Part shown: piece after piece, positions 26,714 through 34,115 of the stretch | Position numbering within the stretch: the first letter of the stretch is position 1 | Layout: each line of letters starts with the position of its first letter | From: an uncultured Clostridia bacterium | Lineage (GTDB): Bacteria > Bacillota > Clostridia > JAAYHZ01 | Direction of reading: 5' to 3' | Assembly (NCBI GenBank): GCA_937894465.1 | Contig: CALCRE010000068.1 | Location: forward strand, 1 to 38,611 | Length of the DNA stretch: 38,611 bases | The notes under the pieces: generated by a model | What the model saw: the letters and a program-made list of their open reading frames with translations, nothing else | What the model was told of the DNA's origin: nothing | The model's database searches: none | Program-made: the position numbers and the translations under genes

Positions 26714-27808
26714 TTAGTCAATACTGTTGCTGAATATGAAGTCGTAATAATAATGGTCTGTAACAGGATAGTCATAACAATTATCATCATTAAAGTGCCA
26801 CCATTCCCACTCATATTTCACAAATCCGCATTGTATCATGATATCCGTCATATAATCCATGTTTCTTCTGGCCTCCTCAGACATGCCGGGATTACTTCTT
26901 CTGGAGGTTTGATCAAATGTATGCATAGGGGAGGGCATTTCTATCTCCTTACCTGTACTGTCCACCAAAGACATATCGATGGAAGCACCTCTATTGTGTC
27001 TTGAGGGATTGTTGATGGGGTCGGCAATGTAAATAGGGTTTTTCTCAATTTCGGCCAATGCTACTGAAACAGAATAAGGCCTGTAGGCATCATAGATCAA
27101 AATGGAGTAACCGTCTTTTTGAAACAGTTCTTGTGCAACCTTTAGTTTTTCCGCTGTGTCTTTTTGGATTATACAAATGTTTAATGGATATTGTACCTTG
27201 CCGGTAAAATTTTGATCTGTAGCAAATATAATATTGGTTTGTATTGTAGGGTCAACTGTACGAATATCCACTAATGTGTCCAGAAGCTCCACTTCTTTTT
27301 TCTGTTCATCGGTGGACATGACAAGTTCCGAAGTTACATGGGCATAAAGCTCCGTTGAAAAAGGTTCATGGGAGCGATCAATGACGATGTAGTCTTTAGA
27401 TACATAAGATTGGCTACCTAGAAAATCCAAGATATAAAAATTACTCTGTTCACCTGTCAGTGTGATGACAGTGTCAGGTGCTAATTTTCCCATCATTGGG
27501 TAACTGGTGCCGGGGCCGGAGCGGATGTTCAACCAATCAAATTGATTACTGAGTTTTACCTTTCCGCAGATAGGGAATGTCACCTTTTCAGGGCGGGTTT
27601 CTACCGGGGTGGTTTCCGCTGTTGTGACGAAGTTAGTAATGCTTGTTGTTGTTTCTATGGTTACTTTCGGATTATTTACTTGTTCTTCTTCAAACGCACC
27701 ACATGAATTCAGAAGAAGAAAACCACAAAGGATCAAAAACACGGTAAAGATATGTATGATGGTCGATTTTAACGATTTGATCCTGCTTCTTTTTAGGATC
27801 TTAATCAA
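26714..27808 (-). CDS. VanX/DdpX-like D-Ala-D-Ala dipeptidase lipoprotein with SH3 domain
   Basis: The 364-residue protein carries a lipoprotein signal (lipobox LLNSC, Cys 36) and a Thr-rich linker. A bacterial SH3-like domain follows at about 80-142 (LNIRSGPGTSYPMMGKL), then a VanX-type zinc peptidase with YDAYRP (Arg 243), SRHNRGASID (His 271, Asp 278) and EWWHF (Glu 335, His 338). The zinc ligands and catalytic Glu are intact. Being anchored outside the cell, it should trim peptidoglycan peptides and not act on cytoplasmic D-Ala-D-Ala as VanX does. The start is a TTG with AGGAAGG upstream. It lies 26 nt after an L,D-transpeptidase gene on the same strand, which fits a joint role in cell-wall remodelling. 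Confidence 0.85.
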   Translation of the reverse strand: MIKILKRSRIKSLKSTIIHIFTVFLILCGFLLLNSCGAFEEEQVNNPKVTIETTTSITNFVTTAETTPVETRPEKVTFPICGKVKLSNQFDWLNIRSGPGTSYPMMGKLAPDTVITLTGEQSNFYILDFLGSQSYVSKDYIVIDRSHEPFSTELYAHVTSELVMSTDEQKKEVELLDTLVDIRTVDPTIQTNIIFATDQNFTGKVQYPLNICIIQKDTAEKLKVAQELFQKDGYSILIYDAYRPYSVSVALAEIEKNPIYIADPINNPSRHNRGASIDMSLVDSTGKEIEMPSPMHTFDQTSRRSNPGMSEEARRNMDYMTDIMIQCGFVKYEWEWWHFNDDNCYDYPVTDHYYYDFIFSNSID

Positions 27809-27834
27809 AATATTTACCTTCCTTTCGACAATAT

Positions 27835-29112
27835 TTAGTAAATCGAATCCGGATTAAAAGGGTCTGTAGGATCTGTTGTCATGTATACATCAGGTATTTT
27901 CGGAGGTTTTTCCGAAATAGTGCCTTTGGGGGAACCGTTTACAATCATCACCGGGGTACCCATGGGGCAGTATGAATAGACCCAATAGGATGCATAGGAT
28001 GTTGTCCTTAAGCACCCGGCTGTGGAATTGGTCCCGATTTCGTTATAAAACTCGGCGAGCATGGTATCTATTTCCATCAAGCCATATATAGGTGAATGAA
28101 TAAATAAATTCCCGTAATAGGATGTTGCGTATTGGGCAAACCCACCGTTGTATGAAAATTGATGCCACCGCTCTTTTTTGTAGATTTCAAAGGTTCCTAC
28201 CGGCGTTCGTCCTGCGGTTCGGCCGACTGCAGTGTTAAATGCTCTTACCGGAATGGTATAATCACCATTTTCATCCTTTTTGTATACTGTCATGGTGAAA
28301 GAACCTTTCTCCAAATAAATGCTGTAAGGCAGATCACCTGCCTCTTCCAACTCGGCCAATGTTTTATGGGAGGGGTCCGTTGGATCGGTGAAAAAATATT
28401 CGGAATTCAGCTCAGGCAGAGGATCACACACAATGTTCTTCGGGCTTTCTTCTACAATCTGAATCACGGTACCATCCAAGCAATGTTGTGTAATCCAGTA
28501 AGCGGTGTCTGCAACAGTATAAATATTACCGCCGGTTGCCGGTTGTCCCAACCCCAAATAGGATTTACGAATGAGTGTGTTGCCATCGTCGGTTTCATAC
28601 AAAGCCGAGCTGATAGATACATCATGATCCGACATTGTTGCATATCGGACAAAACCTTCTCCTTCGATCTCCATCCACTCTTTACGGCCTTTCAAATAAA
28701 AGATTCCGGTAGGGGTGGATTGATCAAGTCCTACAGAAGCAGGAGAGCTTTTGATAACTTCGTCATACTTTCCTGAAACAGACTTTCCATATACCGTGAT
28801 GGTTCCGCCGCCTAACTCAATATATATGAAATAGTCTGCGTTGCTATTACTTAATACTTCATCAACATCCAACTTTTCGCTTATGATCGGAGTAGAGCCT
28901 TTTTTGGTGGTTTCTTGTGTTACCTGGTTGCTGCTACTTGTCTGTGTTACATTGTTCTTGGAGGTTTCCCGGGGTGTTGTCTCGCTGTTATCGGTGTTTT
29001 CCACTGTTTGCTGAGGCGTATCTTCATTTTGATGCCCCAACTTGGTGCCCCCGACGATTGCAATGATGATTAAAACAGTTATTAGAACGATAGTGGATAA
29101 TTTTATCTTCAT
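27835..29112 (-). CDS. L,D-transpeptidase with two YkuD-type domains, first one inactive
   Basis: The 425-residue protein has an N-terminal membrane anchor (7-22), a Ser/Thr/Asn-rich linker to about 80 and two related YkuD-like domains (about 92-225 and 262-393). Domain 2 keeps the catalytic set FIHSPIYG (His 339) and STAGCLR (Ser 363, Cys 367, Arg 369). Domain 1 aligns along its length but has Ser 168 for His, Asn 196 for Cys and Tyr 198 for Arg, so it cannot be an active transpeptidase. The enzyme should form 3-3 peptidoglycan cross-links or attach proteins on the outer face. Both domains end in linkers containing TDPTDP, which supports an internal duplication. The first domain may bind substrate. 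Confidence 0.87.
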   Translation of the reverse strand: MKIKLSTIVLITVLIIIAIVGGTKLGHQNEDTPQQTVENTDNSETTPRETSKNNVTQTSSSNQVTQETTKKGSTPIISEKLDVDEVLSNSNADYFIYIELGGGTITVYGKSVSGKYDEVIKSSPASVGLDQSTPTGIFYLKGRKEWMEIEGEGFVRYATMSDHDVSISSALYETDDGNTLIRKSYLGLGQPATGGNIYTVADTAYWITQHCLDGTVIQIVEESPKNIVCDPLPELNSEYFFTDPTDPSHKTLAELEEAGDLPYSIYLEKGSFTMTVYKKDENGDYTIPVRAFNTAVGRTAGRTPVGTFEIYKKERWHQFSYNGGFAQYATSYYGNLFIHSPIYGLMEIDTMLAEFYNEIGTNSTAGCLRTTSYASYWVYSYCPMGTPVMIVNGSPKGTISEKPPKIPDVYMTTDPTDPFNPDSIY

Positions 29113-29219
29113 ATATTTAATTCCATTCTGTTGAGTCTTTCTAAAATCATTGTATCATATTTCTTTGGATTTGTGGAGAAAGTGCTTCTTGTTTTATCAC
29201 CATTTATCTGCTATTTCAT

Positions 29220-29248
29220 TTGTAACGGATTCCAAACTGTATTATAAT
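29220..29248 (+). promoter_or_regulatory. Sigma-A-type promoter upstream of the arabinosidase operon
   Basis: TTGTAA (29220-29225) and TATAAT (29243-29248) are separated by 17 bp. Transcription would start near 29255 and read through the structured element at 29304-29492 towards the gene at 29493. This promoter and the element account for the 380-nt gene-free stretch 29113-29492. Confidence 0.7.
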
Positions 29249-29293
29249 AAAAAACAAGTCAAGAAATCAGTCAAGACATTGTTAAAATTGTAC

Positions 29294-29299
29294 AGGAGA
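29294..29299 (+). promoter_or_regulatory. Orphaned Shine-Dalgarno sequence
   Basis: AGGAGA at 29294-29299 has no start codon at a usable distance. If the structured element 29304-29492 is removed in thought, the next bases are the ATG at 29493, at a normal spacing of about 5 nt from AGGAG. This suggests the element was inserted between ribosome binding site and start codon. Confidence 0.5.
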
Positions 29300-29303
29300 A
29301 TAT

Positions 29304-29492
29304 CGTCAACTACCCACCACCTAAAGGTAGTGGGCTTGCACCAAACCTTGGGATAACATTGGCGAAGGACAGCCTACCGGTTTGGTGGTTCCGGGATAGA
29401 CTTAACTATCGTAAAAACCACCGACTATAAGAAGGAGGATGGCACTTCCTCCCACCGCCTAAAGGTGATGGGTTTTTTGTGCCTAGTATTAT
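29304..29492 (+). mobile_element. Structured non-coding element, PATE/IS200-IS605-like candidate
   Basis: This ~190-nt stretch has no coding frame but dense secondary structure. Near each end is a hairpin in the same orientation with almost the same sequence: CCCACCACC/GGTAGTGGG (29313-29334) and CCCACCGCC/GGTGATGGG (29451-29472), both with a TAAA loop. Between them are a perfect 9-bp stem (CACCAAACC 29339-29347 with GGTTTGGTG 29379-29387), an alternative 7-bp stem (GGTGGTT 29384-29390 with AACCACC 29416-29422) enclosing GATAG/CTATC, and GGAGGA/TCCTCC (29434-29439, 29447-29452). Paired, similarly oriented subterminal hairpins and no inverted terminal repeats are typical of IS200/IS605 ends and their transposase-less derivatives. 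It could also be an independent structured RNA. Exact ends are uncertain by several bases. Confidence 0.5.
29451..29478 (+). terminator. Terminator-like hairpin at the right end of the element
   Basis: The right hairpin (29451-29459 with 29464-29472, one mismatch, TAAA loop) is followed directly by six T residues, the form of an intrinsic terminator. It lies 15 nt before the start codon of the gene at 29493 and would stop transcripts from the promoter at 29220. Confidence 0.65.
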
Positions 29493-31151
29493 ATGAAAAG
29501 TCATTTTAGTAAAATCACAAAGTTGGGTGATATAAAAATCAGTCAATTGTTAAAGACGCAATGTATGGATGAGAGTAATCCGGAATTCGGCGGATTTATC
29601 GTGGAAGGTAAAGGGTTCAGCGAACCGGCCTGGGTTATGTTTAACGCAAGCTACTTCCTTGCCCAATACTATAACGCAAGTTCCGTTTATTACAAAAATC
29701 CTCTCGTGTTAGGCAGAGCATTACTTGCATTGAATTATACCGTTTCCCGACAATACGAGGATGGAACCATCGACTTGTTAGAGACCAATTTCCATGATGC
29801 CACGGCAGTGTCTTTTGTGATCCAGCATGCGGCATATGCATACCGTGTGGTGGAAAAATTTAACGAGGGAACTTCCGAGGAAATGATCATCCTTGATACT
29901 TTTTATAACTTTTTTGAAAAAAGCGCGGAAGGTATTAAAAACGGAGGCTTTCACACCCCGAATCATCGATGGGTGGTATGTTCGGCTTTGGCCTTGTTAA
30001 TGAACATATTAAACCGTAAGGATCTGTATTCTGAAATCATATTGTATTTAAGAGAGGGGTTCGACTGTAACGAATACGGGGAATATTCCGAGCGATCAGC
30101 CGGAGTGTATAATGAAATATGCAATCGCAGTTTGATTATCATGGCAAGAGAGCTTAATATGCCGGGGCTATATGAATATGTCAAAAGAAATTTGTATATG
30201 ATGTTTCAATATATCGAACCGGATATGACCATTTGCACCATGAACTCCATAAGACAAGACAGTGAAAAGGTCATTTATCCTTCTATTTACTATGAAAACT
30301 ATTTGTTGATGGCTCATTTGACCGGCAACAAGCATTTTGCCTATATGGCGGACCGATTGTTATCCATGCATCATGACGTGGAATGGGATCGCGGAAGCTT
30401 TGCACCAAGAAATTTTCCCTTTATGGCTTTACGATATATGGCGGATGATTTTTTACGTGAAGAAGATTGCGAATGTGAAACATACGACTTTGAGCATTAT
30501 CAACAATATTATGATACATCCCATATTTTCAGGATGAGACAGGGTGATCGGTCGGTAACCGTAATCGGAGAACATGAATGTTTTTTGAAATTTCAAAAAG
30601 GAAGAAACTATGTTTTGTTAAGAATCGCTGCATCTTACTTTGGTCCTAAAGGAAAATTTATTCCCACATTAGAGAAAATACAAGATGGCTACAGGCTTTC
30701 CTACGAATGCGAATGGGGGTATGTACGACCTACCGGTAAAGAAAAAGGCGGATTGAAGGACGGAAAGATCGTTTGGGACGTAAGGGAAAAGGTCAATACC
30801 ATGACATGGGTGATGACTGTGGACATTTTCTTCCAAGACAACGGCCTCCGACTGGATCTGAGCTCTTCCGGCGTCAATCGGTTACCTGTGAAAGTTGATT
30901 TTCTGTTCCCTGAGGGAGGAACACTCGAACATGGTTCATTTGCCGTAAAAGGTGTGAAGGGGGCATACACCATCATCAAGCAAGGTGAATTTGAATATCG
31001 TTATCAAGATGATTTGATCTATGTGACAGGAGCTTTCGGGGAACATGAGTATACAACTGAAATGAGAGGAGCTCCCGTTACCGATGAAAATCGCTTTACC
31101 GTGAATTTTACCGGATTTTCACCTTTGAAAAAAAGTATATGGATCAAATGA
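29493..31151 (+). CDS. Heparinase-like alpha/alpha-barrel protein, putative glycan lyase or hydrolase
   Basis: The 552-residue protein has a helical first half with HTPNHRWVVCSALAL (about 152-166) and GEYSERSAGVYNEICNRSLI (about 188-207), then a beta-rich second half. This architecture resembles heparinase II/III-fold lyases and some alpha/alpha-barrel glucuronidases; His 155 and Tyr 190 or nearby residues are candidate catalytic groups. No signal peptide is present. The exact family is not recognised. It is followed closely by GH127 and aldolase genes, so it probably acts on an imported arabinose- or uronate-containing glycan. No Shine-Dalgarno sequence lies next to its ATG; the likely original one (29294-29299) is about 190 nt away behind a structured element, so expression may be impaired. 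Confidence 0.65.
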   Translation: MKSHFSKITKLGDIKISQLLKTQCMDESNPEFGGFIVEGKGFSEPAWVMFNASYFLAQYYNASSVYYKNPLVLGRALLALNYTVSRQYEDGTIDLLETNFHDATAVSFVIQHAAYAYRVVEKFNEGTSEEMIILDTFYNFFEKSAEGIKNGGFHTPNHRWVVCSALALLMNILNRKDLYSEIILYLREGFDCNEYGEYSERSAGVYNEICNRSLIIMARELNMPGLYEYVKRNLYMMFQYIEPDMTICTMNSIRQDSEKVIYPSIYYENYLLMAHLTGNKHFAYMADRLLSMHHDVEWDRGSFAPRNFPFMALRYMADDFLREEDCECETYDFEHYQQYYDTSHIFRMRQGDRSVTVIGEHECFLKFQKGRNYVLLRIAASYFGPKGKFIPTLEKIQDGYRLSYECEWGYVRPTGKEKGGLKDGKIVWDVREKVNTMTWVMTVDIFFQDNGLRLDLSSSGVNRLPVKVDFLFPEGGTLEHGSFAVKGVKGAYTIIKQGEFEYRYQDDLIYVTGAFGEHEYTTEMRGAPVTDENRFTVNFTGFSPLKKSIWIK

Positions 31152-31181
31152 GAATATGGCATGAAAAGGGAGTTGATATGG

Positions 31182-33086
31182 ATGGCTCAGAATGATAGTC
31201 AAGTACCGGTTCCATTAAGAAATGTAAAGGTCAACAATTCGTTTTGGAACAGAATCGGTCAAAAAAACAAGATGCAAATTCTGCCGGCGATTTATGAAGT
31301 CTATGAGAAGACAGGTAGAATAGAATCTTTCCGGCATGATTGGAAAGAAGGTGCATGGTATACACCTCACGTGTTTTGGGACTCGGATGTTGCCAAATGG
31401 ATGGAGACCGCCGCTTATTTTTTAGGGGAGCAGGCCGATCCGGAAACAGAGGAAAAGCTTGAACACCTTATTGATTTAATGGAGAAGAACCAAGATCCAT
31501 CCGGTTACTTTAACTCATATTTTCAAACAGTTGCACCGGAGAAAAAATGGTCGAACATAGACCTTCACGAATTGTATTGTATCGGCCATTTGATCGAAGC
31601 TGCCGTAGCCTACTACAATGCAACCGGTAAAGTTCGCTTTTTAAAGATCATGGAAAAAAGTGTGGATCATATCTATGATGTGTTTGTTGAAAAGCAAAGC
31701 GCTGCATTCAAATATCCCGGTCATGAAGAAATTGAGTTGGCGCTCATAAAGCTGTACCGAACCGGAGGAAACAAAAAGTATCTGGATTTGGCAAAACATT
31801 TTTTGTATCAACGGGGTAGGCAACATCAAGATCAAGAAAACGATAATTACCGAGATCGCGGAATACAACAGCACTTACCGGTGGAAAAGCAAACAGAAGC
31901 TGCAGGACACGCCGTTCGTGCCGGTTATCTTTATTCGGCAATGGCAGATGTAGCTGTGGAGACCAAGGATAAAAAGTTATGGGACACTGTTTTAACTTTG
32001 TGGGAGGATATCACCGAAAGAAAAATGTATGTCACCGGGGGAGTGGGAACATCCTTCGTCACGGAAGCCTTCACCTATCCGTATGATCTGCCTAATGAAT
32101 ACGGTTACACGGAAACATGTGCATCTATCGGCCTCATATTCCTCGCAGCAAGGATGATGAGAAGGGATTTGGATTCAAAATATGGGGATGTTTTGGAAAG
32201 AGCATTGTATAACACGGTGTTAGGCTGTGTCTCGTCTGATGGAAGGTCGTTTTTTTACAGCAATCCGCTTGCAGTGGATCCTAAGTTGGATCAGTACTTA
32301 AAAATATTAAAAAAGCATGAAATGTCAAACAGGGAAAGAATCATCCCGGCTACATCCAGAAGAAAAGATTTAGGATGTATGTGCTGCCCTGGGAATGTTT
32401 CTCGATTATTCGCTTCCATCGGAGAGTATATCGCTTCGGAATCGGTTCACGACATCGCAATTCATATGCCGATTGATTGCGAACTTAAAATTGAGGAAGG
32501 AATACTGTCTGTACTTTCTGATTATCCGGAAAAATCTAATTTCACTTTGCAATTTCATTTGCACAAGCCTTTAAACCGTACTCTATATTTTCGAATTCCT
32601 GCATGGTGCCAGATCAAAAATGTTACCTGTAACGGGCAAGAAGTACCCTTTGAAAAACACCTTTTAAGAGGGTACATTGCTTTCGAACCCGGAATAGAAG
32701 ATAAAACAGAGATTATGATACAAACCGGTATGAACGTGAAATTAGTAAGAGCACATCCTTCTGTGAAAGAATCGGCAGGGAAGGTTGCAGTTCAAAAAGG
32801 ACCTTTTGTTTATTGTTTGGAAGAGACGGACAACGGACCGCAGTTATATAACGCATATATTGACAACAAGACAACTTTCGAAGAGGTTTATGACCCGAAT
32901 GGTTTACAAGACATTCCGGTCTTAAAGTGCATGGGAAAGGCTATTAAACAGTCTTCAAACAGCCTATATTTCACAGAGGATTTTACTTATGTGAATAGAA
33001 AATTGACATTCATACCCTTTTGTGCCCGCTTAAATAGAGGGGTAGGAGAGATGGTTGTTTGGGTGAACGAATACAGAAGAGATTAA
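31182..33086 (+). CDS. GH127 beta-L-arabinofuranosidase-like enzyme
   Basis: The 634-residue protein matches the GH127 (DUF1680) family, including NVKVNNSFW, LHELYCIGHLIEAAVAYYNATGK, the acidic/Cys motif ETCASIGL (about residues 311-318) and the double-Cys motif CMCCPGNVSRL. In HypBA1 these supply Glu 338, Cys 340, Cys 417 and Cys 418, the zinc-bound thiolate nucleophile site, and all four are present. The length is close to the family's usual 640-660. It removes beta-L-arabinofuranose from plant glycans, and without a signal peptide it acts in the cytoplasm. Start 31182 is preferred because GGGAG lies 9 nt upstream; the in-frame ATG at 31161 has no good site. It sits 30 nt after the preceding gene. 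Confidence 0.9.
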   Translation: MAQNDSQVPVPLRNVKVNNSFWNRIGQKNKMQILPAIYEVYEKTGRIESFRHDWKEGAWYTPHVFWDSDVAKWMETAAYFLGEQADPETEEKLEHLIDLMEKNQDPSGYFNSYFQTVAPEKKWSNIDLHELYCIGHLIEAAVAYYNATGKVRFLKIMEKSVDHIYDVFVEKQSAAFKYPGHEEIELALIKLYRTGGNKKYLDLAKHFLYQRGRQHQDQENDNYRDRGIQQHLPVEKQTEAAGHAVRAGYLYSAMADVAVETKDKKLWDTVLTLWEDITERKMYVTGGVGTSFVTEAFTYPYDLPNEYGYTETCASIGLIFLAARMMRRDLDSKYGDVLERALYNTVLGCVSSDGRSFFYSNPLAVDPKLDQYLKILKKHEMSNRERIIPATSRRKDLGCMCCPGNVSRLFASIGEYIASESVHDIAIHMPIDCELKIEEGILSVLSDYPEKSNFTLQFHLHKPLNRTLYFRIPAWCQIKNVTCNGQEVPFEKHLLRGYIAFEPGIEDKTEIMIQTGMNVKLVRAHPSVKESAGKVAVQKGPFVYCLEETDNGPQLYNAYIDNKTTFEEVYDPNGLQDIPVLKCMGKAIKQSSNSLYFTEDFTYVNRKLTFIPFCARLNRGVGEMVVWVNEYRRD

Positions 33087-33121
33087 CAATTTAAATTTTT
33101 CAAGTAAAAAAGGAGATCCAT

Positions 33122-33898
33122 ATGGTTACTTTAAGAAGAAGCAAAGTGTTGGAAAAGTTACGTGCCGGTAAAATCGCCTCTTGTTTCAAGACAAACTTGG
33201 CGGATGTCCGCACGGTGCAGATTGCCGCAATGACCGGATTTGATTGTGTGTGGACTTGTATGGAGCATGTTCCTAACGATATGGAAACCATCGAAAGACA
33301 GGTTTTAGCAGCAAAGGCTTATGATGTGGACTGTTTGGTCCGTGTATCCCGAGGCGGATACAGCGATTACATACGAGCATTCGAAACTGATGCCGCAGGT
33401 ATCATGGTTCCCCACGTCATGAGCGCAAAGGATGCAAGACAAGTCATCCAAACCACCAAGTTTCAACCGGTTGGAAGAAGACCGTTAGACGGTGGAAATG
33501 CAGACGGTGCTTTTTGTATGGTATCCACGAAAGACTATGTGGAGCACTCCTTAAAGGAAAAGTTCGTTATTCTGCAAATTGAGGATCCGGAACCTATGGA
33601 GGAATTGGATGAGATCTGTAGTATCGAAGGAATTGATATCTTGTTCTTCGGCCCCGGGGATTATGCGAATACGTTAGGACATCCGGGAGAGCTGACCCAC
33701 CCTGATGTGGTCAAAGCATGGAGAAAAACTGCAGAAATAGCCCGTAAGCACGGATTGTTCACCGGAACAGTTGCAAGCCCGGATCTGATTGAAATGGTGG
33801 TGGATATGGGATATCAATTCTTGAACATAGGGTCGGACGTAGGTGCTATCGCTTCTTATGCAGACAATATGTACAAAGTGATCTCGAAGTATCTTTGA
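33122..33898 (+). CDS. HpcH/HpaI-family aldolase (2-keto-3-deoxy sugar acid type)
   Basis: The 258-residue protein is a class II pyruvate-type aldolase of the HpcH/HpaI (RhmA, GarL) family. Visible active-site residues are His 49 (MEHVPND), Arg 74 (LVRVSRGG), Glu 154 (LQIEDPE) and Asp 180 (FFGPGDYA), with GRRPLDGGN matching the substrate loop. It would split a 2-keto-3-deoxy sugar acid into pyruvate and an aldehyde, a fitting last step after lyase or uronate degradation. Oddly, the Asp that pairs with the base His in HpaI (His minus 3) is Cys 46 here, as if the TCMEH segment has drifted from IDGEH. The start has AAAGGAG upstream. It is the last gene of the operon, followed by a terminator. 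Confidence 0.85.
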   Translation: MVTLRRSKVLEKLRAGKIASCFKTNLADVRTVQIAAMTGFDCVWTCMEHVPNDMETIERQVLAAKAYDVDCLVRVSRGGYSDYIRAFETDAAGIMVPHVMSAKDARQVIQTTKFQPVGRRPLDGGNADGAFCMVSTKDYVEHSLKEKFVILQIEDPEPMEELDEICSIEGIDILFFGPGDYANTLGHPGELTHPDVVKAWRKTAEIARKHGLFTGTVASPDLIEMVVDMGYQFLNIGSDVGAIASYADNMYKVISKYL

Positions 33899-33931
33899 TC
33901 TATCATAGATGAATGGTGTATTAGATATAAA

Positions 33932-33976
33932 AGGGAATCCGATAGGGGCATGAACCTTAAGCGGACTCCCTATTTT
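33932..33976 (+). terminator. Terminator after the aldolase gene
   Basis: AGGGAATCCG (33932-33941) pairs with CGGACTCCCT (33962-33971) with one mismatch, followed by ATTTTG. The 20-nt loop is long but the stem is stable. Confidence 0.7.
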
Positions 33977-34024
33977 GAGTTTCGGAAGGTATCTTAACCG
34001 TATTTAAATATTTTCATTTTACCC

Positions 34025-34053
34025 TTGTATACAATAAACAATTTATATATAAT
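34025..34053 (+). promoter_or_regulatory. Promoter of pta-ackA
   Basis: TATAAT at 34048-34053 is a perfect -10 element, 17 bp after TTGTAT (34025-34030). The predicted leader is about 55 nt before the pta start. Confidence 0.65.
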
Positions 34054-34115
34054 TGATACAGAGATAAAAATATGTATGAAGCCATATGATCGTTTTGCGA
34101 AGGAGAAGAAAACTT

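Noticed and set aside
26714..27808. Glycopeptide (vancomycin) resistance gene vanX
   Set aside because: The protein is a lipoprotein with an SH3 domain and no vanH, vanA or vanRS homologues are nearby, so classic resistance is not supported.
28159..28776. 205-codon open frame on the plus strand inside the L,D-transpeptidase gene
   Set aside because: The opposite strand encodes a clearly recognised two-domain enzyme; this frame is a by-product of its codon use.
29304..29492. Definite assignment as a HEARO/IscB omega RNA
   Set aside because: As I recall, HEARO elements integrate after ATGA or GTGA and are followed by an iscB gene; neither is seen here. The call is kept as a generic IS200/IS605-like candidate.
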